Shown here one piece after another: positions 7,820 to 16,339 of a stretch of DNA of 64,000 bases. Made by a program: the position numbers and the translations under genes. The DNA comes from an uncultured Lachnospiraceae bacterium (GTDB lineage: Bacteria > Bacillota > Clostridia > Lachnospirales > Lachnospiraceae), in NCBI GenBank assembly GCA_900550235.1, contig URRQ01000001.1, forward strand, positions 1 through 64,000. Direction: 5' to 3'. Within the stretch, counting starts at the first letter, position 1. Each line of letters begins with the position of its first letter. The notes below the pieces were generated by a model. It was not told where the DNA came from, ran no database searches, and was given only the letters and a program-made list of their open reading frames with translations.

Positions 7820-8617
7820 TTATGTTCCTGTACTATTATAACTCTTTAGTCCCATTCTCCATACTATTCCGGAAATTCCTGCCACCACTATACCTGTAAC
7901 AGCTAAAAGAGTTGGTACAGGAAGACCTGTTTTCCCCAAGAGATAAGCCGCCGGATAGTATGCCACAAAACCGAATGGAATTCCAAATGTCAAAACCATT
8001 CTAACAAAAACAGGAAACGCTGTCATCGGATATTTTCCAAATTGGCGCACTGTCTGTATGAGAGATGCTATTTCATTCGCCTGAACAACCCAAAAATTCA
8101 GACAGTTAAAGATTAAGTAAATGGATGTATTAATCATGGTTCCGAAAAGAATTGTCTCTAGTATAAACAGCAGATTTTCTATTGTAAATGTTCCTCCCGC
8201 TCCAAGAAATCCGTAACAAAACAATGTCCCACCTGCCATAGCGCTAATCAGTGCCGGAAAATTCCATCCAAAACAAAATACTTGTAACAGAACCGGAGCC
8301 GGTCTTACCAAAAACACATCCAACATCCCAATTTTGATGCCAATGAATCCTATACTCCACACCATATCAAAAAATGCCTGTCCCAAAGCTTCCGAAATCA
8401 TTGCCAGCGCAAAAAGAACGCAAATTTCATACATATTCCAACCACCAAAGCCTCCCATCGTTTGTGCAATCAGAAAAATCCCGATAAAACCTACCACTTC
8501 TCGAAGTAGCATGGAGACAAAAGAAATTATGGTATTCAAAGGATACTCAGCCAGCTTACAAACCCCAAAGTGCAAAAACGCCTTGATAAGTCCGGTATAA
8601 TGCCGTAATCTTCCCAT
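7820..8617 (-). CDS. ABC-2 transporter permease (DUF990-type), second subunit
   Basis: 265 residues, hydrophobic throughout, with about six membrane helices and a polar N-terminal 25 residues. It matches the ABC2_membrane_6 fold that occurs in pairs with COG4586 ATPases. Its start has GGAGG and lies 3 nt after the stop of the other permease, indicating coupled translation. It should form the channel as a heterodimer with the product at 8621-9421. The substrate is unknown. Confidence 0.85.
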   Translation of the reverse strand: MGRLRHYTGLIKAFLHFGVCKLAEYPLNTIISFVSMLLREVVGFIGIFLIAQTMGGFGGWNMYEICVLFALAMISEALGQAFFDMVWSIGFIGIKIGMLDVFLVRPAPVLLQVFCFGWNFPALISAMAGGTLFCYGFLGAGGTFTIENLLFILETILFGTMINTSIYLIFNCLNFWVVQANEIASLIQTVRQFGKYPMTAFPVFVRMVLTFGIPFGFVAYYPAAYLLGKTGLPVPTLLAVTGIVVAGISGIVWRMGLKSYNSTGT

Positions 8618-8620
8618 ATG

Positions 8621-9421
8621 CTAACCTCCTTGCACTACAATTTTTTCTAACATTTTTTTATAACATGTATTTGTGATCAGATACATCACAACGCACCATA
8701 CGATTTGTAATGAAATATAATAAAAACTTTCTTCCATTCCATATTTTCCAAGATAAATCTGTACCGGAATTGACACCATCCCTGCGAAAGGCAATATGCT
8801 TATCACTCTTTCTATCATATCCGGGAATAAAGCTAACGGTACAATACTTCCTGAAAACAGCTCAAATACCGCCTGTTTTACAAAGCCAAGCGCCGAATAG
8901 CTCAATGTATAGATTGTTCCCATACCCACCAGCATTTCAAAGTAGAACATTAAAACAAGCGATAGGAAAACGCTGCACACAAACAGTATGAACTGAAGTC
9001 CTCCTGCCGGTCCCGTACCTCCCAGCACAAAAAAGCTGACAAGAATAACCGGAAATGCCCGGAAAACAACGAAAAACAAAAATTCACCCGTTCTTCTCGA
9101 AAACAAATTAAATAAAAGACTCATCGGCCGTATCAGTTCGTTTCCAATGTCTCCTTTGAAAATCCAGTCTGCCAACATTCTATTCACACCTCCGGTAAAC
9201 TGGGATGCAAGCATTTTCGATAAAAACACATAAGTCGTCATCTGTACAGCCGTATAACCTGCTGGCGCGCTATTTTTTTGAAATACGACCTGCCAAAGAA
9301 AATAATAAACAAGAATTGAAATCATTACTGACACAATATCAATCCAAAGCGCCCTTGTATATGCCAATTTTTCTAAAAAAACAAGTTTTGACATGAAACA
9401 CAATTTTTTTATCTGATTCAT
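8621..9421 (-). CDS. ABC-2 transporter permease (DUF990-type), first subunit
   Basis: 266 residues with about six predicted membrane helices. It starts with a short cytoplasmic segment and contains the stretch FKGDIGNELIRPMS, characteristic of this permease family. It follows the LytTR regulator gene after 112 nt that contain a small hairpin, and is immediately followed by the second permease. With the ATPase at 5464 it makes a complete three-gene exporter. Related systems export peptides or antibiotics, but no substrate gene is next to it. Confidence 0.85.
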   Translation of the reverse strand: MNQIKKLCFMSKLVFLEKLAYTRALWIDIVSVMISILVYYFLWQVVFQKNSAPAGYTAVQMTTYVFLSKMLASQFTGGVNRMLADWIFKGDIGNELIRPMSLLFNLFSRRTGEFLFFVVFRAFPVILVSFFVLGGTGPAGGLQFILFVCSVFLSLVLMFYFEMLVGMGTIYTLSYSALGFVKQAVFELFSGSIVPLALFPDMIERVISILPFAGMVSIPVQIYLGKYGMEESFYYISLQIVWCVVMYLITNTCYKKMLEKIVVQGG

Positions 9422-9479
9422 ATTGCCTCTCCCCTCTCTTATTTCTCATACCATTTTGTATGTTCTTTATCATAACACA

Positions 9480-9520
9480 AAAGGGCAGGTACAACCAATC
9501 TTCGTTATAACTGCCCTCTT
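9480..9520 (-). terminator. weak hairpin terminator/attenuator after the LytTR regulator
   Basis: A 7-bp stem (9482-9488 with 9511-9517) is followed on the minus strand by TTTTG. Its position between the regulator and the permeases suggests partial termination, giving more regulator than transporter transcript. Confidence 0.45.
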
Positions 9521-9533
9521 TCATGTTATATTT

Positions 9534-10238
9534 CTATCTAAAACTCATAACGTATTTCTGATACTGTCCCAAAAAAGTTTTCCTATATGTCCTCGAAACC
9601 GGAACTTTGATATTACCTCTGAGAACTACTTCCTCTTTCCCCATGCTTTCTATTCTATCCAAATTGATAACAAACGCATGGTGCACCCGAGCAAATTGTT
9701 CCGCGTCTACAGTCAGAAGGACATCCTTCAAAGTCCCATAATATTCGTATATAGTCTCTTCCGTATATACACATATTTTCCGCCCATGACTTTCGAAGCA
9801 AAGAATAGAATGGCATGGAATCATATATGTCTGTCTATTCTCCTGAAACGAGAAAAATTTCTTTTCCTTCAATATCTTTTTTGCAGCACGATGCAATACA
9901 TCTCTTGCTTTCTCTTTATCAATGGGCTTCAAAAGATAATGGAATGCGTTCACATCAAATGCCTCCGGCATTTTCTCAACATGGCTGGTCATAAAAATGA
10001 TAATTGCGTCCTGATCTTTCTCTCGAATCTTCGCAGCTGCTTCCATACCATTCATACCATCCATTTCTATATCCAACACATACATCTGATAATTTTCGTT
10101 CATTTCTTCTATTCTTTTCAACATTTCCTCTGCCGAAAGATAAACTTCACATTCCAACTGAGCTCCTATAGTCTCTTCTAACAGACTCTCAATTTCACTT
10201 GTAAAACGAATATCATCGTCACATATTGCTGCTTTCAT
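9534..10238 (-). CDS. LytTR-family response regulator
   Basis: 234 residues. The N-terminal receiver has the acidic triad (DDD at 7-9), phospho-acceptor Asp56 in YVLDIEMDG and Lys104 in YLLKP. Residues about 135-232 form a LytTR DNA-binding domain (SHGRKICVYT, HHAFVINLDRI, VPVSRTYRK). It is the first gene of the cluster, with its own promoter, and its cognate kinase lies three genes downstream. It probably controls this transporter operon; direct targets are inferred. Confidence 0.92.
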   Translation of the reverse strand: MKAAICDDDIRFTSEIESLLEETIGAQLECEVYLSAEEMLKRIEEMNENYQMYVLDIEMDGMNGMEAAAKIREKDQDAIIIFMTSHVEKMPEAFDVNAFHYLLKPIDKEKARDVLHRAAKKILKEKKFFSFQENRQTYMIPCHSILCFESHGRKICVYTEETIYEYYGTLKDVLLTVDAEQFARVHHAFVINLDRIESMGKEEVVLRGNIKVPVSRTYRKTFLGQYQKYVMSFR

Positions 10239-10274
10239 ACTTGCTGCTCTCCTTTACTTTGTGTCGCTTTTCAT

Positions 10275-10303
10275 ATTTTAGCATGAGAAGAAAAATGACT
10301 CAA
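10275..10303 (-). promoter_or_regulatory. promoter of the LytTR/ABC cluster
   Basis: On the minus strand TTGAGT (10298-10303) and TAAAAT (10275-10280) are separated by 17 nt, 37 nt upstream of the regulator ATG. Confidence 0.6.
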
Positions 10304-10320
10304 GTAATTTTACATGACAA

Positions 10321-10368
10321 GGGAGCCTCGCTCCACAACTGACTAATCAGTTGTTTTGCGACACTCCC
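10321..10368. repeat. nested palindromes between anti-sigma gene and LytTR promoter
   Basis: It contains CAACTGA/TCAGTTG (10336-10342 with 10347-10353) nested within GGGAG/CTCCC (10321-10325 with 10364-10368). A competing GGAGC/GCTCC hairpin lies at 10322-10334. It follows the anti-sigma stop and probably terminates that operon, although the T run is poor. The alternating stems look like a dispersed intergenic palindrome. Confidence 0.5.
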
Positions 10369-10374
10369 CACATA

Positions 10375-10995
10375 TTATTTCCCCGTAATTAATTTACCTT
10401 CTTCGTAAATAAGTTCTCCATCCGTAAATCGGAAGATTGTTCTGCTACCATCCCCAACTTTTCCTCCAATTGTCATGCTATCTCCCATATCGTCAAATGG
10501 ATTATGCAACACTTTTTTCACGGTATGAACATGTTCCCAAATCAGCTTTCCATCTTGCTCCTCTTTGCTTCGACTTTTTTTTGCATCTTGTACTACAACC
10601 AAATCAAAATGTTCTCCATTTTTCAACTCCAGCTCAAGCTCCCAGTTTCCCTCTTTCGTTTCTACCTCTTTGATCAACACTTCATTTTTCTCAACGGCAA
10701 CTCCTATCCCCAACGTAATGAAAAATAATCCAACAGCTATTCCTACCGCACAAAATATCGCAAAAGCCTGTAACATTGTTTTCTTTTTTATTCGTTTCAG
10801 ATAATTCAGTTTTTCTTTTTCTTTTGGTTTGATGCTTTCTTTTAGCTCAGTTTTCATCTCTACCGACATTTCTTCATAAAATTTCTGACACGATTCGCAC
10901 CCTCTCAAATGTTCCTCTATCATTTCATTTGTAACTTCGCTTGTAAGCTTATCAATATAAAGCGGCATCAAATCTCTAACGATCTCACATCTCAT
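10375..10995 (-). CDS. anti-sigma factor with zinc-binding ZAS domain
   Basis: 206 residues. The N-terminus has the anti-sigma HxxxCxxC motif (His29, Cys33, Cys36) and the typical opening CEIVRDLMPLYIDKL. One membrane helix spans about 73-98 and a ~100-residue extracytoplasmic domain rich in charged residues follows. It overlaps the ECF sigma gene by 11 nt. It should hold that sigma factor at the membrane until a signal releases it; the signal is unknown. Confidence 0.9.
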   Translation of the reverse strand: MRCEIVRDLMPLYIDKLTSEVTNEMIEEHLRGCESCQKFYEEMSVEMKTELKESIKPKEKEKLNYLKRIKKKTMLQAFAIFCAVGIAVGLFFITLGIGVAVEKNEVLIKEVETKEGNWELELELKNGEHFDLVVVQDAKKSRSKEEQDGKLIWEHVHTVKKVLHNPFDDMGDSMTIGGKVGDGSRTIFRFTDGELIYEEGKLITGK

Positions 10996-11476
10996 CCTGA
11001 TCCCTCCATTTCATGATTTTTTGTTTGCCTCGATAAAATGTGACTCTCGCCCACGTTTCATCTTTCCCTAGAAGATCTCCGATTTCACGGAATCCAAATT
11101 CCCCTGTCAGTCTTAAATACATGACCTCTCGCATCGGTTCCTCCAAGCGATGAAGCAATCGGAACAGACGCATTTTTTCATCCCGCAAAATCGTCTCTTC
11201 TTCCACACTCTTTTTTGTAGAGACAATATCCTCCGCAAGTTCCAGCGTTCCTTTTCGCCTCTGTCTATCTAATTCCTGATACCAGACATGCTTTCCAATC
11301 TGGCAAAGCCACACATAGATTTTACATGTCCCATCATAGTTTTTTATAGATTTCACAGCACGATAAAATGTCTCTTGCGTCAGCTCTTCTGCCATATGTT
11401 CATCATGACATAGAGTAAACAAATATTTATACACTTGTTTTGCATACTCTTGATAAAGAGATTCCATATCCTGCAT
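10985..11476 (-). CDS. ECF (group 4) RNA polymerase sigma factor
   Basis: 163 residues. Region 2 covers about 8-75, including AEELTQETFYRAVKSI. Region 4 covers about 105-158 and contains FREIGDLLGKDETWARVTFYRGKQKI, the helix-turn-helix that reads the -35 element. There is no region 1 or 3. It is co-transcribed and overlapping with its anti-sigma factor. A matching ECF-type promoter directly upstream suggests autoregulation. Confidence 0.93.
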   Translation of the reverse strand: MQDMESLYQEYAKQVYKYLFTLCHDEHMAEELTQETFYRAVKSIKNYDGTCKIYVWLCQIGKHVWYQELDRQRRKGTLELAEDIVSTKKSVEEETILRDEKMRLFRLLHRLEEPMREVMYLRLTGEFGFREIGDLLGKDETWARVTFYRGKQKIMKWRDQDEM

Positions 11477-11498
11477 CTGCTCACCTCCTTTGTCTATA

Positions 11499-11525
11499 TA
11501 TCGAAAAAACTTTCAAATTGTTACA
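11499..11525 (-). promoter_or_regulatory. ECF-type promoter of the sigma/anti-sigma operon
   Basis: On the minus strand TGTAAC (11520-11525) is followed after exactly 16 nt by CGATA (11499-11503). The AAC core in the -35 and the CG in the -10 are the usual ECF promoter features, and neither element fits a sigma-A promoter. It lies just upstream of the sigma gene, as expected for positive autoregulation. Confidence 0.6.
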
Positions 11526-11552
11526 TTATGTTCAAGAAATATCAGAAAAATT

Positions 11553-11582
11553 TAGGACGTCTTCCATTTGAAAGACGTCCCA
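11553..11582 (-). terminator. intrinsic terminator of purL
   Basis: A 9-bp perfect stem (11555-11563 with 11572-11580) is followed on the minus strand by TAAATTTTT. It lies about 35 nt past the purL stop. Confidence 0.8.
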
Positions 11583-11614
11583 TATTAATGGTATATGTAA
11601 TTTTATACTTAAAA

Positions 11615-14600
11615 CTATTTAAAGTATTTTACACCTGATTCGAAGATCTTCATATCCTGTTCTCCATAGATATTGATTGCTACAGAATCACCACGACGCT
11701 CTGAATGTGCCATCTTACCAAGCACACGACCATCCGGACTTGTAATACCTTCAATTGCCATGTAAGAACCATTTGGATTCCACTCTTCATCCATTGTGAT
11801 ATTTCCATCAAAGTCACAATACTGTGTTGCAACCTGTCCATTTGCAAAGAGCTCTTTTAATACTTCATCTGAAGCTACGAAACGACCTTCTCCGTGAGAT
11901 GCCGGATTCGTATATACTCCTCCGAGCTCTGCTCCCTGTAACCATGGCGATTTGTTTGTTACAACTTTTGTATAAACCATCTTGGAAATATGACGGCCGA
12001 TTGTATTGTATGTAAGAGTTGGAGAAGCTTCTGTCTGTCCACAAATCTTACCATATGGAACAAGTCCAAGCTTGATCAATGTCTGGAATCCGTTGCAGAC
12101 ACCAAGTACAAGACCATCTCTTTCATTCAATAATTTTTCTACCGCTTCTTTTAACTTCGCATTCTGGAATGCAGTTGCGAAGAATTTTGCAGAACCATCC
12201 GGTTCATCTCCGGCGCTGAATCCACCTGGGAACATGATCATCTGGCACTGGGCGATTGTTTTCTCAAACTCTGCCACAGAGTCACGGATATCTGCTGCAT
12301 CTAAGTTCTTGAATACTTTTACGATTGTTTTTGCACCTGCGCGTTCAAATGCTTTTGCGCTGTCAAACTCACAGTTTGTTCCTGGGAATACCGGAATAAA
12401 TACTGTTGGCTGTGCAATTTTATGATTACAAATATAAATGTTATCTGTATTAAATAATTTTTCTTCTACAGGCTCTGCTTTTGTTGCTCCGGATACAGAA
12501 GGGAATACTTTTTCAAGTGGAGCTTTCCATGTGGAAACAGCCTCTTCCAATCCAATTGTCATATCGCAGTATTCGATTGCCTTTGTATCAGTCACTTCAC
12601 CGATCACTGTATATGTAATTGCAAGTTCTCCCACTTTATCTGCAGGAACTTCCGCAATGATATCCCCAAACATCGGTGTGAAGAGATCTCTCTTATCTAC
12701 ATTGTGTTCGATCTTCACTCCCATGCCGTTACCGAATGCCATCTTGCTGACAGCTGCTGCAATACCATGTCTGTCAAGAGCATATGCAGATACGATTTTT
12801 CCATTCTGAACATCTTCTCTGAATTTACCATACTGCTCCATCACTTTATCGTATACCGGAAGATCATATTCATCTGTGTCAATATGAAGCCATACTAATT
12901 TATTACCTGCTGTTTTTAATTCCGGAGTGATGATATCTTGCTGTAATGCAACATCAACTGCAAAAGATACTAATGTTGGAGGAACATCGATATCCTGGAA
13001 TGTTCCGGACATACTGTCTTTTCCTCCGATTGATGGAAGATCAAGTCCTAACTGTACATCGTACGCACCCAATAACGCTGCGAATGGCTGACTCCATCTG
13101 GAAGGATCTTCTGTCATACGACGGAAGTATTCCTGGAATGTCAAACGGATCTTTCTGTAATCTCCACCGTTTGCTACGATTTTAGCTACAGATTCAAGCA
13201 CAGCATATACAGCTCCATGATATGGGCTCCAGCTTGATAAATATGGATCAAATCCGTAACTCATCATTGTTACTGTATCGCATTTTCCTGTTAATACCGG
13301 AAGTTTAGCAACCATAGCCTGTGTCTCTGTCATCTGATATTTACCACCATGAGGCATGAATACTGAACCTGCTCCGATGGAACCGTCAAATCTCTCTACA
13401 AGCCCTTTCTGAGAACATACATTGAGATCAGAAAGTGTCTCTAACCATTTTGCTTTCACATCTTCTACTTCACTACGAGCCAAGATGCTGTCTGCACGGT
13501 TTGGAATATCTACAGATACACTTGTTTCCTGATGCGCACCGTTTGTATCAAGGAATGCACGGGAAATATTCACAATTTCCTTTCCTCTCCACACAAGAAC
13601 AAGTCTTGGGCTTTCTGTTACAACAGCAACTTCTACTGCCTCTAAGTTCTCTTCTTTTGCATATGCAAGGAATTGCTCTACATCTTTTGCATCAACAACA
13701 ACTGCCATACGCTCCTGTGATTCTGAAATTGCAATTTCAGTTCCATCAAGACCTGCGTATTTCTTTGGCACTTTATCAAGATCTACTCTCAAACCGTCTG
13801 CAAGCTCACCGATTGCTACGGATACTCCGCCGGCTCCAAAGTCATTACATTTTTTGATTAATTTACTAACTTCTTCTCTTCTGAATAATCTCTGGATCTT
13901 ACGTTCTGTAGGCGGATTACCTTTCTGAACTTCTGCTCCACATGTCTCAATAGACTCTTCTGTATGTACTTTAGAAGAACCTGTAGCTCCACCACATCCG
14001 TCACGTCCTGTACGTCCTCCGAGTAAGATAATGATATCTCCCGGATCAGATGTTTCACGAATAACCGCTCTTCTAGGAGCTGCTCCAAGCACAGCACCGA
14101 TTTCCATACGTTTTGCCACGTAATCCGGATGGTAAATCTCTTTTACAGCGCCTGTTGCAAGACCAATCTGGTTACCATAAGAACTGTAACCGTGAGCTGC
14201 TTCTGTTACGAGTTTTTTCTGTGGAAGTTTTCCTTTTAATGTTTCTTTTACAGATACTGTTGGATCTGCTGCACCGGTAACACGCATCGCCTGGTATACA
14301 TAAGTACGTCCTGAAAGTGGATCACGGATTGCTCCACCAAGACATGTTGCAGCGCCACCGAAAGGTTCGATCTCAGTTGGGTGATTGTGTGTCTCGTTTT
14401 TAAAGTTTACAAGCCACTCTTCCTCAACTCCATCTACTTCTACAGGAACTACAATACTGCAAGCATTGATTTCATCAGATTCTTCCTGATCCTGTAATTT
14501 CCCTTCACGTTTTAATTTACGCATCGCCATAAGCGCAAGATCCATCAAGCAAACAAACTTGTCTTCTCTTCCTTTAAAGATCTCACTATGGTCGTTGATA

Positions 14601-15370
14601 TATTTTTTGTAAGCATTTACGATTGGTTCTTTGTAATCGCCTTCTCCAAAAGTAATATCCTTAAGCTCTGTGGAGAATGTCGTATGACGGCAGTGATCTG
14701 ACCAATATGTATCAAGTACACGAATTTCCGTCATAGATGGATCACGAACTTCTTCTTCATTAAAATATTTCTGAATATGCTGGAAATCCTTGAATGTCAT
14801 AGCAAGACCAAGAGAATCGTATAATTCTTTCAATTCTGTTTCCTGCATATCTTTAAATCCATCAAAAATCTTCACATCTTCCGGTTCATCAAATACTGTA
14901 ACCAATGTTTCCGGTTTTTCAATTCCTGCTTCTCTGGAATCTACTGGATTGATACAGTGATTCTTTACTGCTTCAAATTCTTCATCTGTAATGGTACCTT
15001 CGATTACATATGTTGTTGCAGTCTTAATGACAGGTTTTTCATCTTCTTTGATAAACTGTACACATTGAACAGCGGAATCTGCTCTCTGATCAAACTGTCC
15101 CGGCAGATACTCTACGGAAAATACACGGCTTCCTTCTGCCATCTCAAATGTTTCATGATATAAAATGTCAACCGGTGGTTCAGCAAATACACCGTTGCAT
15201 GCTCTTACAAATGTTTCTTCTGAAAGATTCTCAATATCATAACGATTCAGTACACGAACATTTGTAATTGTTTTGATTCCTAAATAGCTTTCTACCTCAT
15301 GCAATAAATCCTTTGCCTGTACTGCATATTCCGGTTTCTTTTCTACATATACGCGTTTTACACCACTCAT
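11615..15370 (-). CDS. purL: phosphoribosylformylglycinamidine synthase, single-chain type
   Basis: It converts FGAR, glutamine and ATP to FGAM in step 4 of purine synthesis. At 1251 residues it is the large one-chain form in which PurS-like, PurL and PurQ parts are fused, unlike the three-subunit enzyme of Bacillus. Visible parts are DHCRHTTF near residue 220, the two ATP-binding halves, and a C-terminal glutaminase with GVCNGFQ (nucleophile Cys) and SHGEGRF (His). The frame is open 15 codons further up, but the ATG at 15370 has GGAGG 6 nt before it, so I place the start there. It is monocistronic with its own terminator; no other pur gene is nearby. Confidence 0.97.
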   Translation of the reverse strand: MSGVKRVYVEKKPEYAVQAKDLLHEVESYLGIKTITNVRVLNRYDIENLSEETFVRACNGVFAEPPVDILYHETFEMAEGSRVFSVEYLPGQFDQRADSAVQCVQFIKEDEKPVIKTATTYVIEGTITDEEFEAVKNHCINPVDSREAGIEKPETLVTVFDEPEDVKIFDGFKDMQETELKELYDSLGLAMTFKDFQHIQKYFNEEEVRDPSMTEIRVLDTYWSDHCRHTTFSTELKDITFGEGDYKEPIVNAYKKYINDHSEIFKGREDKFVCLMDLALMAMRKLKREGKLQDQEESDEINACSIVVPVEVDGVEEEWLVNFKNETHNHPTEIEPFGGAATCLGGAIRDPLSGRTYVYQAMRVTGAADPTVSVKETLKGKLPQKKLVTEAAHGYSSYGNQIGLATGAVKEIYHPDYVAKRMEIGAVLGAAPRRAVIRETSDPGDIIILLGGRTGRDGCGGATGSSKVHTEESIETCGAEVQKGNPPTERKIQRLFRREEVSKLIKKCNDFGAGGVSVAIGELADGLRVDLDKVPKKYAGLDGTEIAISESQERMAVVVDAKDVEQFLAYAKEENLEAVEVAVVTESPRLVLVWRGKEIVNISRAFLDTNGAHQETSVSVDIPNRADSILARSEVEDVKAKWLETLSDLNVCSQKGLVERFDGSIGAGSVFMPHGGKYQMTETQAMVAKLPVLTGKCDTVTMMSYGFDPYLSSWSPYHGAVYAVLESVAKIVANGGDYRKIRLTFQEYFRRMTEDPSRWSQPFAALLGAYDVQLGLDLPSIGGKDSMSGTFQDIDVPPTLVSFAVDVALQQDIITPELKTAGNKLVWLHIDTDEYDLPVYDKVMEQYGKFREDVQNGKIVSAYALDRHGIAAAVSKMAFGNGMGVKIEHNVDKRDLFTPMFGDIIAEVPADKVGELAITYTVIGEVTDTKAIEYCDMTIGLEEAVSTWKAPLEKVFPSVSGATKAEPVEEKLFNTDNIYICNHKIAQPTVFIPVFPGTNCEFDSAKAFERAGAKTIVKVFKNLDAADIRDSVAEFEKTIAQCQMIMFPGGFSAGDEPDGSAKFFATAFQNAKLKEAVEKLLNERDGLVLGVCNGFQTLIKLGLVPYGKICGQTEASPTLTYNTIGRHISKMVYTKVVTNKSPWLQGAELGGVYTNPASHGEGRFVASDEVLKELFANGQVATQYCDFDGNITMDEEWNPNGSYMAIEGITSPDGRVLGKMAHSERRGDSVAINIYGEQDMKIFESGVKYFK

Positions 15371-15480
15371 AGTTTCCTCCATTTGAATCCGTTTTCTTAA
15401 AGTTTTATAGTTCACTTATTGATATTTTATCATACTTTATATCATAAGAATAATTAATATATCTTAAGTTATTGATAAGA

Positions 15481-16197
15481 TTAGCTTATGTAAAATAGTT
15501 CTCGATCTTCCTGCTTTTTCTTTGCCATCCGATACAGAATGATTGCAATAATCAAAAATATAAGAAGAATCCCTCCTGCAAAGAGTCCGATTCTTGCAGC
15601 AAAATCCGCAAACAGACCTTCCGGCAGCATTCGAATCATATAATCTGTCTCCGGATCAAACATCCACAGATCATTATCAAAAAAGATTTCATGAAAAATA
15701 ACAAAACATTGGTTAAAGTTTCTCATCATCAAAACTGCCAATACCCCTGCTGCCACAGTAAGCATTCCCGTTATCCATATATACCCCGACGCGACATATC
15801 GTTTCCAATCTGCCTTTGCAACAAAAAGTATAAACATACTTACCAGAAAAAATATAATTGCAATTCTACGAATTTCCAAAGCCTTACAAAAAATATTTCT
15901 TACTTCTTCCATGTGGAATCGGTCTTGTTCATTAAAAAAATCTTGTTTTCGACCATCTACCTCTGTAATTACACTTAGTTCTTCCCGGTCACCGCGAAGA
16001 TATGACATCATCTTGTGTGTAACATCCATAACGTCATCCATCGACATCTGTAACTCATTCAAGACTTCATATTTTTCATATTCTTTTTGATAATAGTTAA
16101 AATCCATATAAACAGCGGCTTCTGCTGCAGAAATAAGCAATACAGTAATCAGCGATAACGCTGCCAATAGAGCCAATATTTTTTCTATCACTTTCAC
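15481..16197 (-). CDS. TIGR01906/DUF1461 membrane protein, Lit-like
   Basis: 238 residues with four predicted membrane helices (about 7-28, 112-127, 138-158, 203-223). A large extracytoplasmic loop after helix 1 contains HKMMSYLRG and DRFHMEEV. Conserved-looking histidines lie at 61, 95 and 169. This is the TIGR01906/DUF1461 family, which includes Lit, the lipoprotein intramolecular transacylase that makes lyso-form lipoproteins in enterococci and bacilli. The function here is inferred from family only. It is transcribed divergently from the LysR gene. The lgt gene at 37587 supplies the diacylated lipoproteins it could modify. Confidence 0.75.
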   Translation of the reverse strand: MKVIEKILALLAALSLITVLLISAAEAAVYMDFNYYQKEYEKYEVLNELQMSMDDVMDVTHKMMSYLRGDREELSVITEVDGRKQDFFNEQDRFHMEEVRNIFCKALEIRRIAIIFFLVSMFILFVAKADWKRYVASGYIWITGMLTVAAGVLAVLMMRNFNQCFVIFHEIFFDNDLWMFDPETDYMIRMLPEGLFADFAARIGLFAGGILLIFLIIAIILYRMAKKKQEDRELFYIS

Positions 16198-16339
16198 CTT
16201 TTCTTCTCCTCTCCCCTCACTGGATTCTATGATTCATTGTATCAAAATTCTACTAATTTTGACAGGAAAATCACGATTCAACTTGTAATTCTTCTGTTCA
16301 ACGCTTATAATACTCTTATATTTATAAGGAGGACTAATA

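Noticed and set aside
5464..10238. Agr-type quorum-sensing locus
   Set aside because: The kinase and regulator classes fit, but no AgrB protease or AgrD-like peptide frame was found in the cluster or its gaps.
13858..14097. 79-residue minus-strand frame inside purL
   Set aside because: Shadow frame within a well-conserved purL segment. The Leu/Glu-rich sequence has no family resemblance.
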